Positions 54,759 to 64,000 of a DNA stretch of 64,000 nt are shown piece after piece. A program made the position numbers and the translations under genes. The notes below the pieces were generated by a model, which saw only the letters and a program-made list of their open reading frames with translations, was not told the DNA's origin and searched no databases. The DNA comes from Phytophthora vignae f. sp. vignae (taxonomy: Eukaryota > Oomycota > Peronosporomycetes > Peronosporales > Peronosporaceae), in the NCBI GenBank assembly GCA_016169955.1, contig JABJUM010000059.1, forward strand, positions 1 to 64,000. The letters are read 5' to 3'. Within the stretch, counting starts at the first letter, position 1. The number at the start of each line of letters is the position of its first letter.

Positions 54759-55849
54759 ACGTAAGGTCTGGATGCCCCAGCCTCCACCAAGCGACCCACT
54801 GTGTTGCAATCACATCTCTTCCAGCCGTATCAATTGCCGTTCAGGGTTCCAACAGTTTCGGCGCAGGCTACAGCAGGTACCGCTGACTTGGACGAGACCT
54901 AGTTGTTGACCGTAGCGGTCCCAGATCCACGCGTATCTCCACTTCATCATCAAATCCATACATAGTCCCAAGTCGAGGTCTGGTGCACAGGCGCGAACTT
55001 CTTCCACGTTAATATCGGCGCTCGAAGACTCGTTCACCCTTGCTTGAGCTTCGTCCTTGTTCGTTTCAAGTCGCAACCTTCTCTCGCGTCAGCGTACATC
55101 GCATTCAGTACTCGGTCGCGGTTCCCAGAGCTTTTTACCATCCTTCGACCGCTGTGGATGCCCCAAATGAGGCTTGGTTCGGGGCTGTAGCAACCGGGTT
55201 CCGTCTCGTTTTCCAGCGAAAGGGTCAGGCTTGTGCTCGTTGAAGACCAGACTCGGTTCGCGGAAGACCGAGCTTACATTCATTAGCCCCGTTGCGGGTA
55301 TGTTTTTGCATGACACACCGATTTTGACGACCGCACGCCCGGTTCACTGCCAGTATCATATACTGAACCAAGAAGACGGGTACGCTTGCCCGAGCTACTT
55401 CCACACAAACCACTGCGTCCGAAGCCTCGGTCGCCCTCCCATTCGCTTCATCACCACTTGTTTCGTCTGTTGAGGGTTTGACCGAGGCTTGCTTGCGTCT
55501 TCTTGACTCCATTCCAATCTCCATTCCATCGTGACTCGTTCACATAACATGCAACATGCAGATTCCAGTAACTTCCTTCGTCTGTCACTGCGAGCTGGAT
55601 AGCCCTCGCAGGCAGTTCAATCATCGTCTCCAGTAGCTTCGTTAGTCTGACATCGCGGGCTGGATTGCCCCCGCGAGCAGTTCGATCGTCGTCATCATAT
55701 GCAGCTAGTTCTTGACCACGTGTAAACATAGCATGCTGGGCTCGCCGCTCGTACATTTCACCACCAAAGCGAGCGACGTTCGGCTGCGCACAGGTACATC
55801 ATCTCCGGTCTGTTCCACCTTGAAACCTCGACTAGCCCGCTATCGAGAT

Positions 55850-57856
55850 TCAGCACTCGTGCCTTGGTTTACCTCGTTCCATGTAGGGCCAAATCCGAGT
55901 GGTAGGTTTCAGTCGAAGTATAGGTAGAGACTCCTGGGCGTAGTCGCTGAGGTTAATCTCGTTCGCGGTGTCATCACCCTCGACCGACCCCTCGGCACCC
56001 ATGGCATGCATGACCGAGATATAGGTCGACTCCAGTAGTTGCTCAGGATTATCGATCGCACTTATATCCGAATTATCGAACTCAGTGTCGGCGTCAGCGG
56101 TGGTGGTCCCGGTTTCAGTAGAAACGTCGTTAGGCCCTGGGTCGTGTTCACCCCAGTCGACCTCGCTACTACACACCGCAGTCGACGTTTCTCCTGGCTC
56201 CAGGCTGGGCGTGGCGGTCCCTGTTGGCAGGACACCCCATGCAGTTGTCTTGGCCGCTGTTACCACGTCGCGGTCATCCTCCGAACCGTCGTTCGTCACG
56301 CCGCCACCATCATGCAGCTCATCACTGGCTTCCGATGCCTCAACTGAGGCCTGTGTCGCTTCCTGGCTGGTAGAGTCGGCACTACTGTCCGGATTCGCGG
56401 GCAGGTGACTCGGCCGGTTGAGCAGCGAATCTACGGGTTCGTCCAGGTTATCCGGTGCGCTGGCTTCGTCGTCCAAACCATCGTTCGACACACCAACACC
56501 TTCCACCTCGGTTGTATCAGCTTGAGCACCCTCGATCGAGCCTTCACTGACCCTGGGGTCGTTGCCGTAATCATGTACATCGGGTGACGAGTACTGATTA
56601 CCCGACGATGCTTGTTGGCGGTCTCCCAGCCACGGTGGGGCATCTGCTGGCTTCGGCAGGATCTTCCGCGGCGTCGGGTAAGCTCGGCGCTCCACCGCAG
56701 GTGGCTGTTTAGCTAGCCACCGCTCGTAGAGGTGACGTTCCCGCCCTTGAAGGGTCTCGTCTCGGCTCGTTGAGTAGGCTAGCACCTGCCACTCTTTGTA
56801 CTTATTCGAGTCCAGTCTCGCGTAACCCGTCTCCCGCGGCAGTTCGCCACGAGGTACCCAGAGCACCACGGAGTCGTGCTTGGCGCACCGTGCAGCCGTC
56901 GTCGTAATGTTGGTCAGCCGTACCCATACCGGCTGCCCCCGTCGTAGCCTCGCCACGGTCGGCACAAGCTTGTCTGTACGCCGTACCCATACATCGTATC
57001 CCGAAGGAGGTAGCCGCTGACGCGGCAGTCGAAACTCTCGCCACTCGCGACCGGGGATGTATAAATCCTCGGTTGGCCCACACGAAGGATGCGTGCCGTA
57101 AGGTTCGTCATCTCGAACACTCTGCGACTTCAGCAGTGGTACCATGACCTCGTCCGGGAGGCGTGCGGTGCCGTGGAATAGATCCAGCCGGATTCCAGCC
57201 GGGATCATAAAATCCATCCCAAGGGCCACATCCACCCCGGCACTGTGGTCCATTATCCACACTTCGAATTCGTAGACCTGCTCCCATCCGAGGGTGATCT
57301 TGACGAGCGCCCGTCGCCGGGTCTCCATCACCCCTGGGTTGATGCCGCGGACTTCGAGACTTCGTCCGTGGTCCAGAACTTCCCGCACGCGTAGTCGCTT
57401 GGCGAAGCTGGCAGAAATCACGCTAACATTCGCTCCGGTGTCGAGAAGGATCCTCGTTCGCGCATCGTCCACTGCGCCGTGAACCAAGGCTCTCATTCGC
57501 TTCCTCTTGTCGTATCGTTGGGACGACCACCAGCCCAGTCTCTCGCCAGGCAGCAGTCTTACTGCCCGGACGAGGCTCCGAGGTGGCCCTCTGACTTGCG
57601 CTACGCTTGAGATCAAAGCCTCGGTCGGGTGTCCACCATGTTCTTCATCATCTTCTTCATCAATACCAGTCTCAACGAGACTTGCGTCTCGGTTCAATCC
57701 ATTTTCCGTCGATCTCACACTTCCATTGCTCTTCAGGTCGTCAGGCCGTTTGCTTTCGCCTGTGAACGCGAACAGATAGTCCGCGTCAACAGCAGGCTCA
57801 GCTAACTGTGGCAGCCCGATTGGGACCAACCCAGTTTCAGTTGGCGGGCTGCCTAG
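55850..57856 (-). CDS. TE3 aspartic protease with long acidic tail, read by -1 frameshift
   Basis: The frame has no suitable ATG at its start and is exactly -1 relative to gag. After slippage at TTTAAAC (57862-57856) it begins LGSPPTETGLVP. The retropepsin motif is RTRILLDTGANVSVISASF (Asp in DTG), and VDVALGMDFMIPAGIRLDL gives the second half. A basic proline-rich region follows (REFRLPRQRLPPSGYDVWV), then about 300 residues rich in Asp, Glu, Ser and Thr, probably disordered, ending at 55850. It processes gag in the particle. RT would normally follow but is absent. Confidence 0.82.
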   Translation of the reverse strand, partial: LGSPPTETGLVPIGLPQLAEPAVDADYLFAFTGESKRPDDLKSNGSVRSTENGLNRDASLVETGIDEEDDEEHGGHPTEALISSVAQVRGPPRSLVRAVRLLPGERLGWWSSQRYDKRKRMRALVHGAVDDARTRILLDTGANVSVISASFAKRLRVREVLDHGRSLEVRGINPGVMETRRRALVKITLGWEQVYEFEVWIMDHSAGVDVALGMDFMIPAGIRLDLFHGTARLPDEVMVPLLKSQSVRDDEPYGTHPSCGPTEDLYIPGREWREFRLPRQRLPPSGYDVWVRRTDKLVPTVARLRRGQPVWVRLTNITTTAARCAKHDSVVLWVPRGELPRETGYARLDSNKYKEWQVLAYSTSRDETLQGRERHLYERWLAKQPPAVERRAYPTPRKILPKPADAPPWLGDRQQASSGNQYSSPDVHDYGNDPRVSEGSIEGAQADTTEVEGVGVSNDGLDDEASAPDNLDEPVDSLLNRPSHLPANPDSSADSTSQEATQASVEASEASDELHDGGGVTNDGSEDDRDVVTAAKTTAWGVLPTGTATPSLEPGETSTAVCSSEVDWGEHDPGPNDVSTETGTTTADADTEFDNSDISAIDNPEQLLESTYISVMHAMGAEGSVEGDDTANEINLSDYAQESLPILRLKPTTRIWPYMERGKPRHEC

Positions 57857-57862
57857 TTTAAA
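57810..57862 (-). promoter_or_regulatory. -1 ribosomal frameshift site: TTTAAAC plus stem
   Basis: In the gag frame the codons are CAT TTA AAC TAG, so the heptamer T TTA AAC ends directly before the gag stop. Slipping back one base gives TTT AAA CTA and enters the protease frame. Downstream, GGCAGCCCG (57853-57845) pairs perfectly with CGGGCTGCC (57818-57810). Between them CCAAC can pair with GTTGG, and loop bases AACTG can pair with CAGTT just beyond the stem, allowing a pseudoknot. The spacer of about two bases is shorter than usual (5-9), so the active fold may use the inner stem. Confidence 0.8.
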
Positions 57863-60216
57863 TGGCTTCCATACACCAGGCTTTGCAGCTCTGGCGACAG
57901 ATCCTTCTTGTCGACCTTGGACTTGAGGAGCTTGGTGAGCTCATGGAGTGCTTCGCACTTCCCAGCGTCGTGCACCTGTTTGCACAGTTTGCACCGCCGG
58001 TAGCAGAAGTGCACCGAGTGGGACGGGCTTCCGCATGCTGCGCATGGCCCATACTGGCGCCGGCCGTCTCGTTCACGGTTGGACGGGCCTCCACTGCTCC
58101 TGAAGCGTCGGTTGTCAGACCGAGCGAACGTTCCTTCGGCTGCGGCCCTTCGCTCAGCGTCGTTGGCGGCCGCGACATGTCCCGTAGAGTCGTCCGAGTC
58201 ATAATCCGCATCCGAACCCTCGTCCGAACGCTGATCATCCGAGTATTGGCGCTCATGCTCGAAGTAATCCTCGTTCGCCTCACCATCACGTCGGGAGGCG
58301 TACGAAGCTTCGTTGCGTGCACCGACCGAGCCTCCGACGTTCCATTCCGCCATGACATCAGCTAGCGCGTCGACCAAAGTCACCCTCGATCGGTACGGAG
58401 ATGCATCGCGTCGGTCCCGACGGCGATCGTCATCACGGTAGCGTCGTTCACGGCAGTATCCTCCACGAGAATCCTCGTTCGACCTCGCATCACGTCGGCG
58501 ACCATCATCTTGACTCCTGGAGCGCCGGAACGACGACTCGCGAGTTGATTTGCGGTCGCGGTGGCGCAGGATGTCGTTGATCATGTCTTCGAGGTCATGA
58601 ATGCTCTTGACCTGCACGTGGCACAGACGGTCTTCTAAGTTTCGGTCATCACACGTAACCAAGAAGTGTTCCACGTGGTCCTTCGCGTCGCGTCCACCGT
58701 TCTCAAACTGTACGCCAGCGTTGCGAGCATAGCCGTTGAGCCGGTTGAGGTAGTCACATACGTGCTCCTTGTCCTCTCGCTTGGCCGAGTAATACCGAGC
58801 CTTCGCAGACTGGGAAAACTTCGAACAGTAGTACTTGATGAACGCCTCGCTCAGCAACTTCCACGAGCGTCTCGTCTTGCGCGGGAGCTGACGGCACAAG
58901 TGCAGGGCTCCATCCCTGAGCTTGAGTTCGAACGGCATGCACCACTCGTTGGGGGGAGCATGCGTTCCCTTCATCTCATAGATGAACGTTCGGAGCCACT
59001 GCATGGAGTGCTCGCTCTTGTCACGCGTCCCGTAGAACGGCTTGATGTTGGCGAGTGGTAGATGCGTGGCGATCTCGAGCTTCGGGGTTGAGCTCTGGTT
59101 GTCGGTCGCGCTAAGTTCGCGCACCTGACGAGCCCATTCGCTCGGCAGATCACCCTCGTAGTGGTCAGACGCGAGGTCGTCATCACTGTCCGACGAGTCA
59201 TCTCGGGGGTCGTAACGATGGCTGGATCGGCGACCGCTCGCCGCTCGCGTGCCAGGCGTTGCATACGAAGACTCGGTCTCCCTAGCCAGACGTTCACTGC
59301 GATCCGCAGATCGTGGGGTTACCATGTGCGAGTCTTGCATGTAAGGCGAAGCCTCACCCTTGGCAGCAAAGACTCCGTCACTAGTGGCGGTCTTCTTTGG
59401 GGTCGCCGGTAGCGGGACCTTGGATGGGTCAACCACTTCCGAGGTCGAACGAAGCTTCGTTGAGCCTCGGTCGGCCACCCCGAAGGCGTCACGCAACTTC
59501 TTCCTCCACTTGGTGAGCGCTGCAGCGGCGGCAGTCGGCGTCCAGCTCGCGAGCGCGGCCTCCGTCGGGAGAATCTGGGGCTCGCACCCCATCGCACGCA
59601 GGAGGTCCACCGTGTTCTGGGCGACCTGCCGAGTGCTCGTCGAGTTGATCGGCGCGGCTAACGCCCCTCCGAGGTCCATCCAGATGGCCTGGCGGACTTG
59701 CTTCGGGGAGAACAGTTGCATCCACTCACTCTTGGTCTTCATCAGCTCCAGGCATCGGCCCAGGACCTTGTTGGCCGCCGGAGTATCGCCGTTGAGGGGA
59801 GGACGAGTGCCGACCGGCTTGGAGGTTGCCCCTCCTACCGTCACCGAGGTCTTGAAGTCCTCGGTTGCACCGTCATCCGCGTCGTAGGCGGGCTCGGGGC
59901 CCGGCATACCGTTGAACGTTTCGGAGAGGTCGCGGATAATCGACCTCGATCCTCCACTGCGGCCTGCCGACACCACCGCAGCTTCCGAAGTCTCGGACAT
60001 CACAGTCCGGACATCCCAGTCATCGTCTTCATCATCTTCTTTGGCGTCCGAGGAATCCATCGCCGTGTCGTAGCTCGCCGAACGCTCGTCGATCGACTCC
60101 ATCCGATCCGTCGCTGGGGTCGAGAACGAGCTTCCGGAGCGCACCGAAGCCTCGTTGCGCGTTCCACTTGACTTGACCGGCGTCGCTGGTACCGCTGACT
60201 TGGTCCCCTTCGCCAT
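57853..60216 (-). CDS. TE3 gag with paired zinc fingers
   Basis: The 787-residue protein is read from ATG 60216 (MAKGTKSAVPATPV), preferred over an upstream codon that would add a simple Glu/Arg tract. An acidic, Ser-rich N-terminus leads to a capsid of the Retrotrans_gag type (IKPFYGTRDKSEHSMQWLRT, LLSEAFIKYYCSKF, DYLNRLNGYARNAG). An Arg/Asp-rich stretch follows, then a zinc-binding end (CAACGSPSHSVHFCYRRC, CKLCKQVHDAGKC) in place of a simple CCHC knuckle. It stops at TAG right after the slippery site. The frame is fully open, consistent with a young element. Confidence 0.87.
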   Translation of the reverse strand: MAKGTKSAVPATPVKSSGTRNEASVRSGSSFSTPATDRMESIDERSASYDTAMDSSDAKEDDEDDDWDVRTVMSETSEAAVVSAGRSGGSRSIIRDLSETFNGMPGPEPAYDADDGATEDFKTSVTVGGATSKPVGTRPPLNGDTPAANKVLGRCLELMKTKSEWMQLFSPKQVRQAIWMDLGGALAAPINSTSTRQVAQNTVDLLRAMGCEPQILPTEAALASWTPTAAAAALTKWRKKLRDAFGVADRGSTKLRSTSEVVDPSKVPLPATPKKTATSDGVFAAKGEASPYMQDSHMVTPRSADRSERLARETESSYATPGTRAASGRRSSHRYDPRDDSSDSDDDLASDHYEGDLPSEWARQVRELSATDNQSSTPKLEIATHLPLANIKPFYGTRDKSEHSMQWLRTFIYEMKGTHAPPNEWCMPFELKLRDGALHLCRQLPRKTRRSWKLLSEAFIKYYCSKFSQSAKARYYSAKREDKEHVCDYLNRLNGYARNAGVQFENGGRDAKDHVEHFLVTCDDRNLEDRLCHVQVKSIHDLEDMINDILRHRDRKSTRESSFRRSRSQDDGRRRDARSNEDSRGGYCRERRYRDDDRRRDRRDASPYRSRVTLVDALADVMAEWNVGGSVGARNEASYASRRDGEANEDYFEHERQYSDDQRSDEGSDADYDSDDSTGHVAAANDAERRAAAEGTFARSDNRRFRSSGGPSNRERDGRRQYGPCAACGSPSHSVHFCYRRCKLCKQVHDAGKCEALHELTKLLKSKVDKKDLSPELQSLVYGSHLN

Positions 60217-60324
60217 CTTCTCACTTCTTCTTCTTCTTCTTCGCTTCTCTTCTTCTTCTTCTTCTCCTCTTCGCTCGTTGGGGTAAGACTTCCAACAACC
60301 CAGACACACAGAAGGTCACACCAA

Positions 60325-60342
60325 TCCCGGGTCGCGGCACCA
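60325..60342 (-). other. TE3 primer-binding site
   Basis: On the minus strand TGGTGCCGCGACCCGGGA begins two bases inside the 5' LTR. Its complement ends GGCACCA, as expected for a tRNA 3' end with T-stem and acceptor. The tRNA identity was not determined. Confidence 0.85.
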
Positions 60343-60344
60343 GT

Positions 60345-61291
60345 TGTGGTGTGGTAACTCCACTAAAATTCTCTTCTACCAAAAGGTATTAGAGACACCA
60401 ACAACACGCTAACCCGCAAAGGTAAGCGCTTATTGGACCAAAACCTGAAGACCAGGAACGATCCCTTACACCGGGTCGGTTGCAAGCGCCTCTGTGCACC
60501 TTAGGTTATCTTCGGTCAACCCAAAAACCTGTACCACTAGCCACGAGCTAAGGCTAGGATACTATGTAGCGCTTTCGCGCAACCCCACTGCAGTCCCTCA
60601 GAAAGGAAGGGTACCGGCGTGTTAGGCCTTATACAGGGGGACCAAGGTAAAACCTCGGTAGGTAGACTAATACACTCAGGGACACTCTTGTCCCACAAAT
60701 ATACAGTGAACGACACTCCTATGTCGCTCTTGCCTCTCCGGCCACGCCAACTCTTGGCGCCGCCAAGGAAACTCTCGGTCAAAGCACGATAAGCTCCCCG
60801 ACAGGCATCCACACGCAGCCGAGCGTGTCCAGGCACTACAATAAGCTAGCTAGACTTACCGAAGTCGGACTTGACCCTTGTTGGCTTTGGGGGAAGACTG
60901 TCTTTTTATTACTGAGTTTTATGAGGCCCAGGGGGCCTCGTTCTGGTCATCATATGATGGGTCCTATGTCCCTATACAAATATCTAGTGTGAACGATCGC
61001 AATAAGGCGATTCCGGACACATCAAATGACGACCGCGGCCACACTAATAAGTGCGGTCGAAGTACGCAACTAAATGCATCTGTACCTAAAAGTGGGTACC
61101 ACGAAGCCTCGCTCGGGGTTCTATTAGGACCCGACGAGGCTCCGGCCACTAACTGTCACTCCAACGAGGATAATGTCGTCATCCAATCAGAAGTAGCCAT
61201 CTCCGTCTCTCGCTGGGCCGCTTCTTCATGGAACTTGACCTTCGGGCCGGCGAGGCAATCACCTTGGAAACACACAATTTCCGATACCACA
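60345..61291 (-). repeat. TE3 LTR, right (5' LTR in element orientation)
   Basis: 947 bp matching 52438-53384, followed by the target copy CCAA. Confidence 0.95.
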
Positions 61292-64000
61292 CCAACCTTA
61301 GGACAACATCGCCGAACCACCTCAACCAGATCCACTGGTAGCATGCATTTAGGAGGGTTGGAGCTGGATGAGCGCCATTCTTGCTCCAAAAGACGCTGAA
61401 AGTAGGGGTCGCGGCTTAGTTCTTGGGGATCACCCAGCCATTCGAGCCACTGAGCGTTTGCCCATAATTGGTTAGTGAGCTGGACCATTGGCATCCACAA
61501 GGTCCGAATGGACGTGGGCTGCAGCCATGCCTCCCGCTGATTAACACCGAGCGTTGATTCAATCTGGTGGGCGATAGCAGGCAGTAGTAGATGCTGGTCT
61601 GGAACCCATAGGTCACTGTCTACGTCATGATGAGCGATACTCAGTAGATCATCCAGCTCTGTCACATCCACACATACTGGTTCAGTCAGCCCAAATCTAT
61701 GCTCTCGCGTGTCGACGTGGTTGTGACTGCACCGTGCACATGCCGCAGGCCATCGCTCATCGAACCGATGCTTTATCGCGTTGGTGTGCAGTACGTTGGC
61801 GCGAGCCCTCCAGTAAAACCGACGGAGTGAATTAGATTATTGCATGTCAGAGATCATGTCGACTTCGTTGGTAGCAAGTGTCTGGAAAATTTCATCTTTT
61901 TGATGTTGACGGCGAACCCACCGGGAGCGTTCGTTACTTGCTTGTAGGTAGTACAAGGTATTGCCAAAGACAAGCGCTCCGTCTTCATCAACTAGCATAA
62001 CACTATCGTATTGTATCCAGTCTGCATACGATGCCATCATATCTTGTGCGTGACACGCGGTGGCAGCTTCATCTACAATCGCAAGCGCTTCTCTCATGCT
62101 ACGCAGACCCTCATCGAAAATGAAATTCAGCTCCTGGTGTGACCGAACCCATGTCGCTTTCAACGATCCTGCCTTGGTCATCGCAGCAGCGAGAGACTTG
62201 ATCTCCATCCGGTGTACGTCGCGATATTTGATGTGCAGTAGCTTGCCCAATGCTAGATCTCGAGCTTTATTGAAAATCTGAATCGCACTTTTGTTGTCAC
62301 AAATTTGTTCGCCCGAGTCACCATAAATGAGCAGCCCCGCAAGGAGCGCGTGCACCTCACACCGAGTTGATGTTATATCGGCCCGGTGGATTCGAAGTTG
62401 CCCACTGACTGTGTATCCATCTGGCGCTTGCAAAGCCCAACTGCCACACGCGTCCGCTGAGTTAGCATTCAGTACGCTACCATCACCAGCTTGCATTCGA
62501 AGCCTCTGGTCACCTGTGTGCCATGCGTATTGTACGCTGGCTGCACATTTATTCTCAAAGGGTGTGTCCCGAAGGAACCGGACTTCGCAGTTTCCTGGCA
62601 CACAGTTATCGTGATGCCAGTTCCGACAGCGACGACACCACAGCACCTCTCGAAAGCGCTTACATTCTGTGCAGGCTGTTGCAAGTTCAGTTGGCATCCC
62701 ATGGAGTAGAGTAGATTCGTATCGAAGTGTACTTCGGGCTGATGCTTCATCTAAAACACTGCGGGTGTTAACTCCATGAACGCCCTCTACTACTGTGGTC
62801 GACCACAAAATAATTCTGTCACGTCGATTGCGTTGTCGTGGTAGGTATGTGGGTGTGACGGGAACACACACCGCTTCAAACTCGTCGATTACCGTACGGT
62901 GTGTTCGTTCATACCATATATCACTTCCACGAGGCCTTTCATACCACCAACGAATTGGTATTACAATTCCCAAATCGAGGCGCCGAGCTTCCCCAATTTC
63001 GCGATATCCGAGCTCGTAGTGATCCACCGTGGGGTTGCTGTGGTCATGATTTTGTTTTACGGCAAGTATCCACTGACCGACTCCAATTCGCATCTGATAC
63101 TGGCGGTCGCCTTCCGCCACCGGCTTCCATCCGACTGGAGTGGTAAGTGTCATCGTCCCAAGTGTCGTTAGTTCAGTTTTCCAGCAATCATACAACAATT
63201 CCACTTTTGTCTGTTTGACTCCGGTCCACCGTCCTTTGCGTTGGAGTGCCGATCTGGTTAGTAAGCGTGCACCGGACAGCTCACACAGATCTCCGACGTA
63301 AATAAGCTTGAATGAGGAATTCTAGTTAATCGCTACTAGCACTCGACGAAGATGAGACGGAGTTATAGAAAGAAGCGCCCTATCATTTGAGCGCACAGGT
63401 AAGACTGTAGAGGGCTGGGTCCAGTTGATAATGAAGTGAAGAGGTGGGTCGAATGTCGATACGAACCGAATAACTTGAGCTTCCCACGTTCTGACATGCG
63501 CCGGCGGTATAATGGGCAGACTGAGCGGGTTATCTGGAAGTCCAGCATTACACTGGTAGGCCTCAAGTCGCTCCACTAGCACATGGTACACCGGTAACTC
63601 AGGTGAGTTCAAGATACGAAGCGTTTCTTGTAGCCGATGGACATTAGCATCACGTTCACAGCTCTCCAGCCCGAGGCCATTAAGTTTGTCGTAATAGACG
63701 CATCGCGGGGTGGAGAACGGCAGCTTCAGCACGTTCCGTGCCACTTGTCGAATAAATGTGTCAACGAATCCGGCAACCGATATTGCCCCTCCGAGGATCA
63801 TTCGGTAGCGCATGCGTGGTACCCATATACTATTCACTATGTAACGAAATTGGGCAGGTGACAAGTGCATGCCCTGTATTCGTTGAGCATCCTCCGTCAG
63901 TTTTGTCCAAGTCGGAGATAGCGTCGCCTCCGACTGGTTGCAACCTCCTTGGTATATGCCCAGATGCTTGAAACCTTCATCGGGAGCAACGACTCGTACA
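61292..64000 (-). pseudogene. LINE ORF2: RT end, zinc finger, RNase H and zf-RVT (partial at window edge)
   Basis: One minus-strand frame is open from the edge except for two stops. GFKHLGIYQGG and YIVNSIWVPRMRYRM, LNGLGLESC are the RT thumb/connection of LINEs. After TAG at 63322 the frame continues to a Cys/His cluster (CTECKRFREVLWCRRC...HHDNC), then RNase H with D in QAGDGSVLNA, E in TRCEVHALLAGL, D in ICDNKSAIQ and a late D in FDEGLRSM. After TAA at 61837 comes RRFYWRARANVLHTN and CARCSHNHVDTREH, the zf-RVT finger. TE3 interrupts at 61292. Stops suggest an inactive copy. Confidence 0.82.

Larger units (their letters stand above)
52438..61291 (-). mobile_element. TE3: young LTR retrotransposon with gag and protease but no RT or integrase
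   Basis: An 8.85-kb element with 947-bp LTRs (52438-53384, 60345-61291) that differ at very few bases; I noticed one (GGATC/GGACC). On the minus strand it has a tRNA primer-binding site, gag (60216-57853), protease in the -1 frame (57856-55850), a long low-complexity region with diverged repeats, a polypurine tract and the 3' LTR. No RT, RNase H or integrase motif was seen in 53.4-55.8 kb. It therefore resembles non-autonomous gag-only LTR elements (TR-GAG type) that borrow enzymes from relatives. It is recent and cut a LINE. Confidence 0.9.
51422..64000 (-). mobile_element. LINE (non-LTR retrotransposon), partial, split by TE3
   Basis: The minus-strand polyprotein enters at the right edge of the window and ends at 51422. 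It is interrupted by TE3 (52438-61291) with a 4-bp duplication CCAA. One reading frame runs from 64000 to 61292 with two in-frame stops (TAG 63322-63324, TAA 61837-61839). The order is RT C-terminus, zinc finger, RNase H, zf-RVT finger, unassigned C-terminal domain. An RNase H after RT is known in I-like LINE groups; the clade was not determined. The 5' part lies outside the window. Confidence 0.8.

Overview
The window is eukaryotic and most likely from an oomycete of the Phytophthora type. The evidence is a catalytically dead trypsin-fold protein resembling the Phytophthora glucanase inhibitor proteins, giant ankyrin-repeat proteins with tandem TKL-like kinase domains, compact genes with 0-1 short introns (71 and 117 bp here), and dense nested Ty3/Gypsy, LINE, hAT, pogo-like and MITE insertions. 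No tRNA, rRNA or CRISPR array was seen. Calls rest on reading motifs and repeats by eye; no database search was run.

Layout. (1) 1-9.6 kb: gene-poor DNA with several MITEs, one secreted protease homologue (5325-6194, minus) and a 552-bp pogo/Tigger relic. (2) 9.6-11.1 kb: a broken gene joining a helix-turn-helix-like N-terminus to a Ulp1/C48 cysteine protease. (3) 12.5-23.5 kb: two nested Ty3/Gypsy elements. The outer one (TE1, plus strand) has lost protease and RT, so its gag coiled coil is fused to RNase H-integrase-chromodomain. A second element (TE2, minus strand, 14597-22237) sits in its integrase with a perfect 5-bp target duplication. TE2 is packed with short perfect hairpins along its whole length, LTRs included, and one LTR hairpin is flipped between its two LTRs. 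(4) 23.5-29.3 kb: a degenerate satellite block with about 20-bp periodicity and three GC-rich islands, hit by a MITE and a second pogo-like copy. (5) 30.4-50.9 kb: a roughly 20-kb inverted duplication centred near 41.6 kb. Each arm carries, from outside inward, a fragment of an unrecognised gene (D), a presequence-bearing protein of a small paralogous family (A, A'), a giant ankyrin/tandem-kinase gene (K1, K2) and another family member (B, C). Arm 1 is damaged by frameshifts, a snap-back palindrome and a hAT insertion in B. Arm 2 is damaged by small deletions in K2 and decay of A'. The 3' 1.79 kb of K1 and K2 look identical, which indicates recent gene conversion. Both kinase domains lack the catalytic Asp of HRD. 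(6) 51.4-64 kb: a LINE on the minus strand (RT end, zinc finger, RNase H, zf-RVT), split by a recent LTR element (TE3, 52438-61291) whose 947-bp LTRs are almost identical. TE3 encodes gag and protease but no recognisable RT or integrase. Its gag ends on a canonical -1 slippery heptamer TTTAAAC abutting the stop codon, followed by a perfect 9-bp stem and a possible pseudoknot.

Apparently intact genes are the protease homologue, A, C and the shortened hAT transposase. The rest are relics, transposon genes or frame-broken copies. Several breaks are single-base or very small indels, some in homopolymers, so part of the damage could be assembly error and should be checked against reads.
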